Positions 10,856 through 23,005 of a DNA stretch of 64,000 nucleotides are shown piece by piece. The notes below the pieces were generated by a model. It did no database searches. It was not told where the DNA came from and was given only the letters and a program-made list of their open reading frames with translations. This DNA comes from Henckelia pumila (Eukaryota > Streptophyta > Magnoliopsida > Lamiales > Gesneriaceae), in the NCBI RefSeq assembly GCF_033568475.1, contig NC_133121.1:2046001-2110000 (forward strand), written 5' to 3'. The translations under genes were made by a program, and so were the position numbers. Position 1 is the stretch's first letter; every line of letters begins with the position of its first letter.

Positions 10856-12836
10856 AACTGGAAGTTTTTGCTTCGGCCTCGTCAAAAAGAATGTCAACAT
10901 TCATATTTTCTGAGTCGTAGCCAGGAAAATCACGAGCTGTAAAACATGACTCGACCAATTTAGTGATTTGAATCGGTGCTTTAATTTGTATGAAGGAAAA
11001 AATTACCTCAACCAATTTAACACCATAAAATTAGACCCAATCTGCAACCAACGGGCTATATCTACCATTAAAATGATCTTGTAATCGTTTCAAAAATTCG
11101 TTCAAATTATTCATCAAATCTTTTCGAGACGTCTCCAAAGGGTTTCTGTGCAAAATGAAGTTGAGAGAAGAATGCTTCCGCTCCGAGTCGAAGTCCTCTA
11201 CGAGATTAAACTCCTCAACAAGGGCGGTCAAACGAATATCTTTCTCGACAAATATCAGTCACAAGCTTAAGTAACGAAAGCTCGACAAGTTGTTTGACAA
11301 ATAGAGAACTAAGGTACCTGGAAGTTTTTGCTTCGGCCTCGTCAAAAAGAATGTCTCCATACATGTCTTTTGAGTCGTAGCGAGGAAAAGCACGAGCTGT
11401 AAAACATATCTTGGCCAATATAGTGATTTGAATCGATGCTTTAATTTGTGTGAAAGGAAAAAATTACCTCAACCAATTTAACACCATAAAATTAGACCCA
11501 ATCTGAAACCAATGTGCTATATCTACCATTAAAATGATCTTTTAATCATTTCAAGAATTTATTCAAATTATTCGTCAAATCTTTGAGACGTCTGCATAGG
11601 ATTGCCATGCGAAATGAAGTTGAGAGCATAATGCTTCCGCTACAAGTCAAAGTCCTCTACGAGATTAGACTCCTCAACCAAGACAGTCCAACGAATATCT
11701 TTCTCGACAAATTCAGTCCCAAGCTTAAGTAACGAAAGCTCGACGAGTTGTTTGGAAAATAGAGAACTAAGGTACCTGAAAGTTTTTGCTTCGGCCTCTT
11801 AAAAAAGCATGTCTCCATACTTGTCTTCTGAGTTGCAGCGAGAAAAATCACGAGCCGTAAAACATGGCTTGACCAATTTAGTGATTTGAATCGGTGCTTT
11901 AATTTTTGTGAAAGGAAAAAATTACCTTAACCAATTTAACACCATAAAAGTAGACCCAATCTGCAACAAACGGGATATATATACCATTATAATGATCTTC
12001 TAATCGTCTCAAGAATTCATTCAAATTATTTGTCAAATCTTTTCGATACGTTTGCAAAGGGTTGCTATGCAAAATGAAGTTGAGAAAAGAATGTTTTCGC
12101 TCCGAGTCGAAGTCCTCTACGAGATTAGACTCCTCAACCAGGGCAATCCAACGAATATTTTTCTCGGCAACTTCAGTCCCAAGCTTAAGTTAACGAAAGC
12201 TTGACAAGTTGTTTGGAAAATAGAGAACTAAGGTACCTGAAAGTTTTTGCTTCCGCCTCGTCAAAGAGCATGTTGCCATACATGTCTTCTGAGTCATAGC
12301 GAGAAAAAACACGAGCTGTAAAACATGGTTTGACCAATTTAGTGATTTGAATCGATGCTTTAGTTTGTGTGAAAGGAAAAAATTACCTCAACCAATTTAA
12401 CACCATAAAATTAGACTCAATCCGCAACCAACGGGGTATATTTACCATTAAAATGATCTTCTAATTGTTTCAAGAATTCGTTCAAGTTATTTGTCAAATC
12501 TTTTCGAAACGTCTTCAATGGGTTGCCATGCAAAATGAAGTTGAGAGCATAATGCTTCCGCTACGAGTCGAAGTCATCTACGAGATTAGACTTCTCAACC
12601 AGGGCAGTCCAATGAATATCTTTCTCGGCACCTTCAGTCCCAAGCTTAAGTAACCAAAGTTCGACAAGTTGTTTGACAAATAGAGAACTATGGAACCTGG
12701 AAGTTTTTGCTTCGGCCTCGTCAAAAAGCATGTCGCCATACATGTTTTCAGAGTCTTAGCAAAGAACACGAGCTGTAAAACATGGCTTGACCAATTTACT
12801 GATTTGAATCGGTGCTTTAATTTTTGTGAAAGGGGA
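10856..12836 (-). repeat. ~460-bp exon-like tandem array, right part
   Basis: This continues the array after the solo LTR. The first unit resumes exactly where the left part stops (AAGGTAACTGGAAGTTTTTG). Anchor phrases lie near 11140, 11599, 12060 and 12521, giving a spacing of 459-461 bp. The minus-strand exon-like reading is preserved in pieces, for example MYGDMLFDEAEAKTSR at about 12696-12743. The last unit is cut at about 12836, where the duplicated block begins. Confidence 0.8.
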
Positions 12837-12841
12837 GGAGA

Positions 12842-14460
12842 GGCTTTAAATATGTGCAAAGGTGGAAGATCTTCTGGTCTTTGAAGTAGGTGTCCGGGCC
12901 TCAAACCTCTGGTACCAAATTTGCTAGGTAATTAAATTTGTAACCATGTATATATAATTTTTTACCTCATGCAACATCGGCATCCCATCGGCGGAATTTG
13001 GGGTTGGGTCTGCGTCGACGGCCAAAGCATCTTTTGCGGCGGATCTGGTGATTGTGTTAGAGTTAGTGACAGAGACAGCTACACACACCTTTCTCATCTG
13101 CAAAAATTAGGACCCGATGAATTACAACCTGTTTATTAAATTTCATGAACTTTTCAAAATATTTTTTAACATTTATCAAATATATACCTGGAGAGTCACG
13201 CGTTTTCGCTAGCAAGTTCTCACCAATGAACTAAAACGGGGAAATTGGTCCTCCAACTTCTTCACCAAATTATAAAACTTCTCCTCAAAATGATCATTCG
13301 CCAATGTTTCTTGTTGCGCTCGAAAATATCATAACTTTGCGTCATAGAATTGAAACTTGTCTTTGTCGAAACAATCGAACTCGGCCATCAGCTCGGGCCA
13401 AAACAGATCAAATATATGACTGTGCCCTTCAATCAGGGGCGGATCCAGGATGTAAGGTTTGGGGGGGCCACATATAAAGTGACGACAATGTGCGAAGATA
13501 TCGAAACAACCAGTTTCCAACGAGAACTATTAGTTTCGCTATTTTGACTTGCATTATTTTTTTAAAACTTTATGTTTGAGTGTGAGATATACAGAAAGGT
13601 AAAAAAATTAAGAAATTTTTTGCTCGATTGGCACATAGATCTGTCACTATTAGTGAAATCAAATTTTAACTTAATAAAAATCCTAATTTTTGTGTCATTT
13701 TATATTTTATTTTTAAAATTTAATTTAATGTTTGGAAGTATTTTTTTTACTAATTTTTAGACTTTTTTCAATACGAAAAAAGTGTGTTAAAATAAAATTT
13801 TAAAAGTAAAGTTTTATAAATACTAATTTTTGGACTTTTTTCAATACGAAAATGTGTGTTAAAATAAAATTTTTTTGTTTATAAAAAATACGTTAGTACA
13901 TGAAAATAATAATAATTCAATTTAATAAAGATTTAATAATAGACATTAAAATTTGCTAATCATTAAAATTAACCAAATTAAAAGATATTGAAGATGTGAC
14001 AAACTGTCAATTAATTCATGAGCCTAAAAAATAAATAAAAAAAAATTTAAAAAATTTAAATGATGTTGATCAGATTCGAAAAAGTGTGTTAGAATAAAAA
14101 AATTTTGTTTATAAAAAAAACGTCAGTACATGAAAAAAAAATAATTCGATTTAATAAAAACTTAATAATAGACATTAAAATTTTTTAATCATTAAAATTA
14201 ACAAAATTAAAAAATATTGAAGATGTGGCAAACTGCCAATTAATACATGAGCCCAACAAATAAATTAAAAAAAATTTAAAAAATTGAAATGATGTTGACC
14301 AGATTCGAACCATGGGAAATCTCTTCTCATCTCCGCTTATTGAGATGGCATGACCATCTACGCTAGAGACCTAATTATTAGCATAGATGGTTTATTAAAA
14401 TATATATACACACTAAATAAAAAAATTCATATATAATACTACGGTCCTCATGTAGATCCC
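12842..14460. repeat. Duplicated ~1.6 kb block, copy 2
   Basis: This is a direct copy of 2255-3921, starting at GGCTTTAAATATGTGCAAAG. It includes the flank and the hAT-derived element, whose left end CAGGGGCGGATCCA is at 13434. Near the right end about 55-60 bp, including the C run, are missing. The match stops at TCATGTAGATCC (about 14449-14460), so the terminal inverted repeat and the right-hand target duplication are lost. The broken right end suggests that this copy was made by duplication of a segment and not by a second transposition. Confidence 0.85.
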
Positions 14461-14461
14461 C
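13434..14461. mobile_element. Truncated copy of the CAGGGGCGG hAT element
   Basis: The left inverted repeat CAGGGGCGGATCCA is intact and is preceded by CCTTCAAT, one base different from the target duplication of the first copy. The internal ~240-bp duplication is kept. The right terminal repeat is cut, and there is no second target duplication. It shares its left flank with the copy at 2847, so both descend from one insertion. Confidence 0.8.
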
Positions 14462-15847
14462 CATTTGCTGTCTATTGTAAGAGATATTTTATTATACATA
14501 ATTAAATCTTGAAATCGAGAGATAACTCGTTTCAAACTTGAGGTCTACAATTACGTTCATAATGCACAACCACATTTCTTGAAATTTTTTTGTAAACATA
14601 TGAAAATTAGAATAATCCGAATCGAATCAATCCACGTTCATACACATATTTCTAAACGATATCAATATATATGGAAGAAGCATGCCAATTGCCCAACACA
14701 CTCCCACAGCTGTCACCCAAAATAAAAGCTACAAAACTTTGACTTTAATTTGGTGCTATTTTCCGGGACGGGGTTGGTGTTAGATTCTCTGATGTACGTA
14801 AGGATAATGTAATAATGTATAATAAAATTTGGAATATTTTTTGGTTTTAAAATTTATATGAAATAAGAAATATTTAAATTCTTTATACTTTTGAAATATG
14901 TATTTTTATTTTTAAAAAAATATGCCGTTTTCTTAAATGACACGCTTGTTTGTATATATGCATTTTTTGATTTATTATTGATATTATTATTGACACTTTT
15001 GGTCGTCTCTCGTAATTCCAACGTATTTCTTCCGTTTACTGAAGTTTGTCCTTTTTTGTTGTGCAAGTCACAACTCACAAGAATATGGATTCACACTAAT
15101 TTATATATGATGTTGGACACTTAAGACTTATAACTCATTATTATTTTATAAATAAAATAAAGAAAGAAAGAAAGAAATAAATAAAATACTTATAACTCGT
15201 CTAGTGTTGAAAACTATTAATCTGCAGAATTATCGAAATTAGTTAGATAAGTTCATGTAATATTTCATATATACTTTGAAAATTTGAATTAAGAGTATTT
15301 TAATTTTCTATTATTTGTTGATCTGTCATATACTAATTACATATTTAACATGATGTATATGTATGTGTATAGTTGTAGATAATTAAATTGTTTAACTCAA
15401 AACTTTTAAATCGTACAATAACTCGATCGGTACGATTCGATGTTCTCAAAAATAATTTAATATAATATAACTTACATCTCATCTCAAAAATAAACGAAAA
15501 ATATTCATTTCAAATTTACAAGCCACCAGATGAATGTTGGTGGGATAATCGTTTTGTAGATTTAGGGTACTTAATATTGTTGATTTTAATATATTGATTG
15601 CATCTATTTTGTGTGATATTGTAAATGCTGATATGATTTAAGCTCAATGAAATATTTCTTTACAAAAATATCGAATCACCTTCGTTCGATTATTGATGCC
15701 TTGTTAACCTTTTTCAAATAATAAATAATCATAGGGAATAAATATTTAAACATGGTTCTATATGGACCATTAATGACGTAGAATTTTTAGATCTGATTTT
15801 ATATTTATATGTAAAAATATGAAAGAGGAGATAAATTAAAACGTTAT

Positions 15848-16235
15848 GGGTATGTTTGGTACGGATGATGAGATAAATAATATATAGATAAATAATGTAT
15901 TGTAATAAAAAATAAATAAGAAATGATAGTGGATAAAATATTTGATTTGATTGATAGATTATAGTTGATTTGATTTGATTGATTAAATTTTATATAAAAA
16001 TTATAAATTAATATTTTTTTCTTTTAAAAAATAAATAAAATATAAATAATATTATTTATAAGGGATAATATAGTAATTTAAATTCAATGATTTGATTGAT
16101 ATATGATAAATAATTAATGATTTGATTGATGCAAAATTATAATTAATAAATGAATAAATAATATGATGAGAAGAACGTATGATTAAAAATGATAAATTTG
16201 TACATGGATTATTAATAAAGCTACCAAACATAGCC
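15848..16235. mobile_element. Tourist-like MITE (about 388 bp)
   Basis: The ends are inverted repeats: GGGTATGTTTGGTA on the left and TACCAAACATAGCC on the right. The interior is AT-rich with repeated TTTGATTTGATTGAT and GATAAATAA phrases. The same interior phrases occur in the element at 50946-51181, so the two belong to one family. No perfect target duplication is visible here (TAT on the left, ATA on the right). Confidence 0.7.
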
Positions 16236-16270
16236 ATATATACAATCATGTTGATTATGTTAAATAAATT

Positions 16271-16552
16271 AACATGTTGCTCAGAATTACTTATTATTTT
16301 TGAAATTATAAAAATTTCAGATGAATTTTAAAAATAGTTATTTTTGTAATTCGAGAGATAATTTGTAACCTCATTACATCTCTCTATATATAATAACTCA
16401 AAATAAATTTAGGAAACTTGATTTTATTGAGTGACATTGATTTGGTCGATAACTTTTATGTAGAACAAATAAAATTCAGTTAATTACTTATTACTTTTGA
16501 AATTATAAAACTCTCAAATGAATTTTGAAAATATTTATTTTTGTCATTTGAG

Positions 16553-16603
<51 letters not shown>

Positions 16604-16666
16604 TCAAAATAAAATTTAGGAAATTTTATTTTTTGGGTGACATTGATTTGGTCAACAACTTTTATT
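16271..16666. repeat. Diverged ~195-bp tandem duplication
   Basis: The stretch at about 16271-16461 is repeated with many changes at about 16470-16666. Both start near ATTACTTATTA and end with TGACATTGATTTGGTC followed by AACTTTTAT. The second copy has gained a long TAA microsatellite. No gene is supported. Confidence 0.7.
16558..16603. repeat. (TAA)n microsatellite
   Basis: About 15 uninterrupted TAA units lie inside the second copy of the 195-bp duplication. The first copy has only ordinary AT sequence at the same place. Confidence 0.95.
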
Positions 16667-19600
16667 GCTTAGGCCGACACATATCTATCTCACGTGTTGC
16701 ATTGATATTATTGCGGAAGGGATACCAAGTCAAACAAACCAGCCAAGTGGTTAACATTCTATATTCCGAAGAAAAAAACAATGAAAACTAACAATATATT
16801 TTCGGAAAATGCACTTACATTTTATTTTATATATATCTCAAAATATAACAAATTTTTTTAATAAAAATATTAGAGAATGGAAAACGATTCATGAAGTGTA
16901 CGCCTCAATGGAAGATAGGGTATACTGTAGAGCCCCCACGTACCATTTGCTCTTCCTTGTTTATTACTAGTATTCCGCTACACGCGTTACGTGCTCGTAT
17001 ATTTCGTTTTTTTTATAAAAGACAATAAATAATAAGTTGTAAAATTTAAAAAATAATAAAACAATGAATAATAAATTGTAAAATTAAAAAATAATAAAAA
17101 TATAACATTTTTCTAAACAAATATTCACAATATATATATATATATTATATAAAGTGAGTGCCATATTTATAAATAAAATAATATCAAAAGGCATAAAGTG
17201 AGTTTTTAATGACTAAAAAAGAGGAAACTATATAAAATGACTATTTTGTCCAATAATTTTGATTTTATTGAAAATTAAGTTAGGAGATAATGGTAATTTC
17301 AAATCGAGCTTCACCAATTAATTGAAAGTTTGTTAATTAGAGGGTCTCTACTTTAATAATATAGTAAGATTAAGTAATTAACTTGATGCATGCATGAATC
17401 TCATATTTTATTAAATTTAAATTAAATGGGAAAACGCCAACCCATCCATCTCTTTTAATTTGACTTTGATGTATAATCATTTAAATATTTTATTAAATTT
17501 TCCAGTCCCACATATTAATTTTAAATTTTGGAAATCTTATTTAAATTGTCCAAAAAATAAAATTTATAATATATCATGACATGAAGGTCGAAATGGCAGA
17601 ACACTTTAAAAGAAACTCACAATCAATTAACACGTACACTTTTTATTTCCTCCACCCATAATTCCGTGTTATCTATTAATCGAATATCTCGTCTTAAATT
17701 ATGAACTTTGATATAAAATAAGTAGACATACCGTCGTTTTATTCGTGAGCAAGGTTTCAAAAAAACGCGAAAACATTATGAAATTTTGAGATCAAAGTTT
17801 AAGTTTTACAAGTTTAAACATGTTGAATATAAATTAAAACGTGAAAAAATGTTTTAAATTTTTGTTAAATTTTAACCAACTTTTACCAATATATAGGCTA
17901 AATAACAAATATATATATAATAAATTTAATAATAACTCACAATATAATTTCTTGAATTTTAAAAAGCACAAAAATTTCAAAATTATAATTTTTAGGATTA
18001 TCTATAACTAGTCCACATAAAAAAAAATTAATTATTACATGCCTAGCACGCAAGAATTTTGTAGAAAAAATTTTGAGAGATGTATAACCGTTAATGTTAA
18101 AGATGTTTAATATAATCCACTTAAAAGTTGATCATTTTTTCTTCTAATCTTAATATTTTCATCATATTTCATGTCGATCCCGTTTAATCTTTTAGAACAA
18201 TCCTAGTGGGTATTAATGATACAAGACGCACAGGTATTTAATAAAAATTGTATTATTATTGTTATTATTATTATGTTTTTTTTCTAATCAAATATTATTC
18301 ACCACACCCTTGCTTAGAAATATCGTGCAAAGACAAATTTGTCCCCTCTTGCCGATTTTCCATGCCCAAACAATGCATTGACTCGACCTGGTGGAGGCAA
18401 TTATTATCTGCAACGTAGATACCCGAACTTGTTATTAAACGACATTTTGCTCGAAAACTTGCTTCGAGAAAAAAAGAAAAAAAAAAGGAAAAAATTTCCT
18501 TTGAATACTTTATTGTTTTCCCGTAATATCTAAAATCAAATTTCCTCAAAAATACCTTTCTACAAAATATTTAAAATTTATATTAAAAAAAACCATTCCT
18601 TTCCAGAAATTCGAAAGAAAAATAATTATTCAATTCACCCTTAGCTTGGGATGTACACTTGCTAGCATCGCCCATCATCACTTTATGAAAAAAGTCTTTA
18701 TAAAACAAAATTAGTTACGAGTCTTGGTCCGGATATGTATTTTGAACAAATTTTATTTTTCCACCATACGAATTAAATCAATTTATTTACAATAAATACG
18801 ATTTATTGCCCATGAAATTATTTTATATATTTCTATTCAACTTTCCAGAGTATTCGCCTTTATACAAAAAGCTTAAAAGCATAAATTACTTCTACTTTGA
18901 TATGAATTATAAAATCACATGTTTATCAAGATATACCACCAAAAACATGAAATTCAAAATCCTTCAAATGGTTATCCATAACCATAGTGACAAAATTCAA
19001 ATCCTTCAAGTGGTTAGCCATGAGTTAGGGAAAATAGGAGTTCAATTATTTACACCGATATTGTTTTTGGACAATCTTGGTATACAAAATCTTCATGTAC
19101 ATTTTATATAACTAGCATCGTTTGCATGATATTACGTTAATTTATGATTTTATCCAATTAGCACTAAAAGATAATGACTATCGGTGCAAAGGCCATAAAA
19201 AACATAAACTGCATATTTAGTCATGTAATTCTTTCATATGTTATTACTTTATGCTACCAAATTCATGTTTTAGTTATTTATTTTTTCAAAAATTTTAGTC
19301 ATTTTATTTAATTATTAATACTAATGAAATACCTTACTGATCAGCATTATATTAACTTTACGTCAGCATCAACTCCAAAAAAAATTAAAATTGTTAAAAA
19401 AAAGAAATAAAACTAAAATTCGATAAAATAAAATTTATACAAAGTTTTGGCTTCTTACGAAAGGTAACAAAAGATGGTGGGGGCCCACTTAAAAAAATGC
19501 CTCGAGTTATGCAACAAGCCTCTAGCTTTACTTTTTGGGCCATCGAGGAAAGAAGAGCTGGCTGTGCGTGGCCCCTAAAACATTCAAATATCTACCATAA

Positions 19601-20139
19601 AAATTTATTCAATTTTGTTAGATAAACTTCAATCCCCTCATTTAAAACGGCTTGTTTTCTAAATTATTATTATATCACTTTATTGACCTTCTAAAAAAAT
19701 GCTGATTTATTGCTTTTGAGGCTTCTGTGCTTATCTCCCATATTATTAGTTTCTACCAATTTAGTATTTTTAATCGATTTGTTTCAAGTTCAAAAAGAAA
19801 AGCTTTAAAGTAACATTTTTTCGTATATTTTTAATGTATAATATAATTATGTTAATAGTATTTTTGATTAACACTGAAAAATACATATTTTTGTAATAAA
19901 AGATTTACATTAATCATAGAAATTGACCGGATTATGCAATAATCAATAACGTACACAACAACACGTTTAGTAATAAATATTGGGGAAACTTAGGACGCTG
20001 GGGCTCCAGACGCACACGGACTCGAAGGTCAAAATCCGCTGCATCCCAAAATTAATTAGCTCACCACCGTTGACCCGACACGTCATCATCCAGCCTGGCA
20101 CCAACCATCCTATTCCCCAGAAAACCAATAAAATATCTC

Positions 20140-20145
20140 CACGTG
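20140..20145 (+). promoter_or_regulatory. G-box (CACGTG) upstream of the EXORDIUM-like gene
   Basis: A palindromic CACGTG (context CTCCACGTGGCGG) lies 180 bp before the start codon and about 70 bp before the TATA box. G-boxes bind bHLH, bZIP and BZR-type factors. EXORDIUM-family genes are known to respond to brassinosteroid, so the site is plausible, but its function here is inferred only. Confidence 0.5.
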
Positions 20146-20212
20146 GCGGAAATAAATTGACCTTCCACACCTCACAGCTGTCTCCCTCTGTCACACTCTT
20201 TTACTTTCCCGG

Positions 20213-20220
20213 TATAAATA
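20213..20220 (+). promoter_or_regulatory. TATA box of the EXORDIUM-like gene
   Basis: TATAAATA lies in the context CCCGGTATAAATACCCACTT, 100 bp upstream of the ATG at 20320. A pyrimidine-rich stretch about 30 bp downstream would suit a transcription start, leaving a 5' leader of about 70 bp. Confidence 0.75.
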
Positions 20221-20319
20221 CCCACTTCCCTTCACTCTTTTCCCATCGTCTCAAAATCTACAACAAAGATTGACTTCCAAAAAACAAAAGAAAAAAAAAT
20301 ATAAAAAAGAGAAGGAATT

Positions 20320-21222
20320 ATGGCTTCCGATCACCATTTTGCCACTGGCGTCTCCGCCGTGTTGTTTTTCTTTGTTTTCGCATCCTCTTCCATGGCGGCG
20401 CTGGTGAAGGAGGCGCCGCTCACGTTGCAATATCACAAGGGTCCTCTGCTGAAAGGTATTGTAACCGTTAATCTCATCTGGTATGGGAAATTTTCGCCAG
20501 TTCAACGATCGATCGTCGTCGATTTCCTTCAATCGCTCGATGCGGCGGGCGCCGCTCAGCCCTCTGTTTCTTCTTGGTGGAAGACGACGGAGAAGTACAA
20601 GAACGGCGGCGACAACACCATCGTCGTCGGGAATCAGATCCTCGAGGAGAGCTATCCGCTGGGAAAATCGCTCGCGAATCCGCAGATCGTGAACCTGGCT
20701 GCCAGAGGTGGTTATGGGAACGGAGTGGTGAACGTGGTGCTCACGGCGGCGGACGTGGCCGTAGAAGGCTTCTGCATGAGCAGGTGCGGGACCCACGGAT
20801 CGACACGTGGAGCGACCAGGTTCGCTTACGCTTGGGTGGGGAACTCGGCCACCCAGTGCCCCGGGTACTGCGCGTGGCCGTTCCACCAGCCGGTGTACGG
20901 CCCTCAAACGCCGCCTCTCGTGGCACCGAACGGGGACGTCGGAGTTGATGGGATGGTGATAAACCTGGCCACGGTATTGGCGGGTACGGTCACGAACCCG
21001 TTCAATAACGGGTATTTCCAAGGCCCGGCGACGGCGCCGCTGGAAGCCGTGACGGCTTGCCCAGGGATATTCGGGTCGGGCGCGTACCCAGGGTACGCAG
21101 GCACCGTGTTGACCGATAAAACAAGCGGTGCTAGCTATAATGCGCATGGGGTGAAGGGCCGGAGGTATTTGGTGCCGGCGATGTGGGACCCGCAGACGTC
21201 GAAATGCTCTACTTTGGTCTGA
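20320..21222 (+). CDS. EXL2: EXORDIUM-like protein (phosphate-induced protein 1 family)
   Basis: This is a single-exon gene of 300 residues. EXORDIUM-family proteins (Phi-1 domain) are secreted cell-wall proteins that promote growth in response to brassinosteroid and carbon status; their biochemical activity is not known. A signal peptide spans about residues 1-26 and ends near SSSMAA. The family core follows: [20 protein letters not shown] near 50-70, SWWKTTEKY near 85, [11 protein letters not shown] near 150, [20 protein letters not shown] near 180 and [20 protein letters not shown] near 205. The conserved end is [14 protein letters not shown]. The length is normal. The closest remembered Arabidopsis relative is EXL2, so the symbol is tentative. 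A clear TATA box lies 100 bp upstream. The coding sequence is strikingly GC-rich compared with its AT-rich surroundings, which creates long false frames on the other strand. Confidence 0.95.
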   Translation: MASDHHFATGVSAVLFFFVFASSSMAALVKEAPLTLQYHKGPLLKGIVTVNLIWYGKFSPVQRSIVVDFLQSLDAAGAAQPSVSSWWKTTEKYKNGGDNTIVVGNQILEESYPLGKSLANPQIVNLAARGGYGNGVVNVVLTAADVAVEGFCMSRCGTHGSTRGATRFAYAWVGNSATQCPGYCAWPFHQPVYGPQTPPLVAPNGDVGVDGMVINLATVLAGTVTNPFNNGYFQGPATAPLEAVTACPGIFGSGAYPGYAGTVLTDKTSGASYNAHGVKGRRYLVPAMWDPQTSKCSTLV

Positions 21223-23005
21223 GGAAGGGCCGGGATTAGGTGTGGGCTGGTGTATGTGTGTCAGTACAGGGATAAACAAGACACAATTTGTCGTCATTTT
21301 TTGTGTGTTTTTGTTTCTTGGACAATGTGAAAGAAATGTGATATAGAAAAATTCTTATATTGACTATTTATTGTGTTGTTTATACGGTAATAATCTCATT
21401 ACACTAGTACAGTTGATATCTGCGTCACATGCTCGTAACTTCAATTTTTTTTTTTAAAAAAAGTTATATAAAAAATTACGCTCAGACAACCCACAAGAAC
21501 ATACCTTCATTAGATTTCGAACCCAAATTTTAGAGTTTTGATGCATGAGCTACAAATGATATCTAACTTTGTAGAGTAATCTTTAAAGAATAAACATAAC
21601 TAGGAGGCTTTCCCAAAGTGTGTACCGTGGCAATATTATGGATCTTTTAAAGCTTTTTATTTGTTATCTGATAACCTTTTTTCGAATGGTTTAAAAAAAG
21701 TGTGTAATAATAAGGTAAAAGTTGTGAATACTTACTTAATTAAGTCTGTTTTATTTTATTATTTTATATTTTTGGTAATATAAACACGTCTCGAGGGAGT
21801 GGCTATAAATATTTGTCACTTGCTACCTAATTTTAAAAGGCGAGCAGTGTTGGGTCCTTGGGAGACCATTTCGGCGGCCTTTGGTCGGTGAGATTCTTCC
21901 TTATCGCTTGCGGGACCGATTTATTATTTTCTATTTTCTTATTTTACCCGATTTATGAAAAGTTCTTCATGCAATACGTATAGCCTCTAATAATTATTAT
22001 ATTATTGACTACTAAGGATGCAATTAATTATTTTATTGTATATAATAATACATGGTATACATTATTGACTGATTCAGTCTATTTTGTTTCACAAAATTTT
22101 TAGAAAATGTAAAGTTTATCATATGATTAGATTGCGTTCATCACCAATAATTGGTGGCGTCAATAAATAATTCGCATGGAAAGCGAACGTTTCGGATAGT
22201 GACGTTTGGAGTTTATATGGAAATATTGTATAGTTTTCAAAGCAATTATTGGTTCTAAGTTCAATAATTCGAGCTACTAGTATATGATAACAATTAATGA
22301 CTTCAAATAATACCACCACCTAGTCTATCTTTATCTATCTATCTAAGAACATAAATGAACGTCTCAACTACTAAAAAAGAAACAAGTACCAAAAACAAGT
22401 TGGGGTTTTCATTGTCAAGTGATAAATAACAATTATACGGTTTTCAGTCGATCAATGACTCCAGTGTTCGGTTAGGATATACATCCACAGATGATCCGGC
22501 TTCGAAAATTACTTCAAATCTTGGTTCAAGTTTCACTGAATGCAAGTTGTTTTCTAAGGCGATAAATGTTTGATTGATCAAACTATATCCATAGGAAAAG
22601 TTAGGGTATACATAGTTAGACACCATTCGATGTGAATGATACACGTAATTAGTGTTAGTCCGGAAAAAGGTGTGTAGACTAGACCAGGAAAGGTCAGGGT
22701 TTCAAAGCAAATTCACAACATACATTACGTAACATGAGTTTCACCAAAGGCTTCATTTCTATAGTCGGGAAGAAAGAATGAAAAACATTTGAGTGTCGAG
22801 AACATATTACTAGAGGATGGAAAGCATGTAGCGCTTAGAAGTAAGGGCTGTATCGCATAGGCATCCTAAACCTCGGTACCTTCCTGTAGCAGATTAAACA
22901 AATATTCGTTGATAGTTTTGCATTCAGCGCGAAGAGCATAAAATTGGAAGAAATTGCAGAAACAGTTAAGATGTCACAGGGTAAAAGATGCAAGAAAGAA
23001 TGGCC
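21223..23005. other. Intergenic region between EXL2-like and PABN genes
   Basis: The left part is the 3' untranslated region and trailing sequence of the EXORDIUM-like gene. The right part (about 22700-23005) probably includes the 3' untranslated region of the minus-strand PABN gene. No coding frame of more than 66 codons is present, and none resembles a known domain. Confidence 0.5.

Larger units (their letters stand above)
14470..20100. other. AT-rich intergenic region without a supported gene
   Basis: About 5.6 kb of mostly A+T sequence. The open frames here are short and of low complexity and none resembles a known domain. It holds a Tourist-like MITE (15848-16235), a diverged ~195-bp duplication (16271-16666) with a TAA microsatellite, and small simple repeats such as AAAGAAAG near 15160 and a TA run near 17135. 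The last few hundred bases are the upstream region of the EXORDIUM-like gene. Confidence 0.6.

Noticed and set aside
18806-19111. Plus-strand frame of 101 codons in the intergenic region
   Set aside because: AT-rich low-complexity translation, no domain, no start or splice context.
20251-21297. Minus-strand frame of 348 codons opposite the EXORDIUM-like gene
   Set aside because: It is the mirror of a GC-rich coding sequence, has an Arg/His-rich low-complexity translation and no domain. The plus strand encodes a clear family member.
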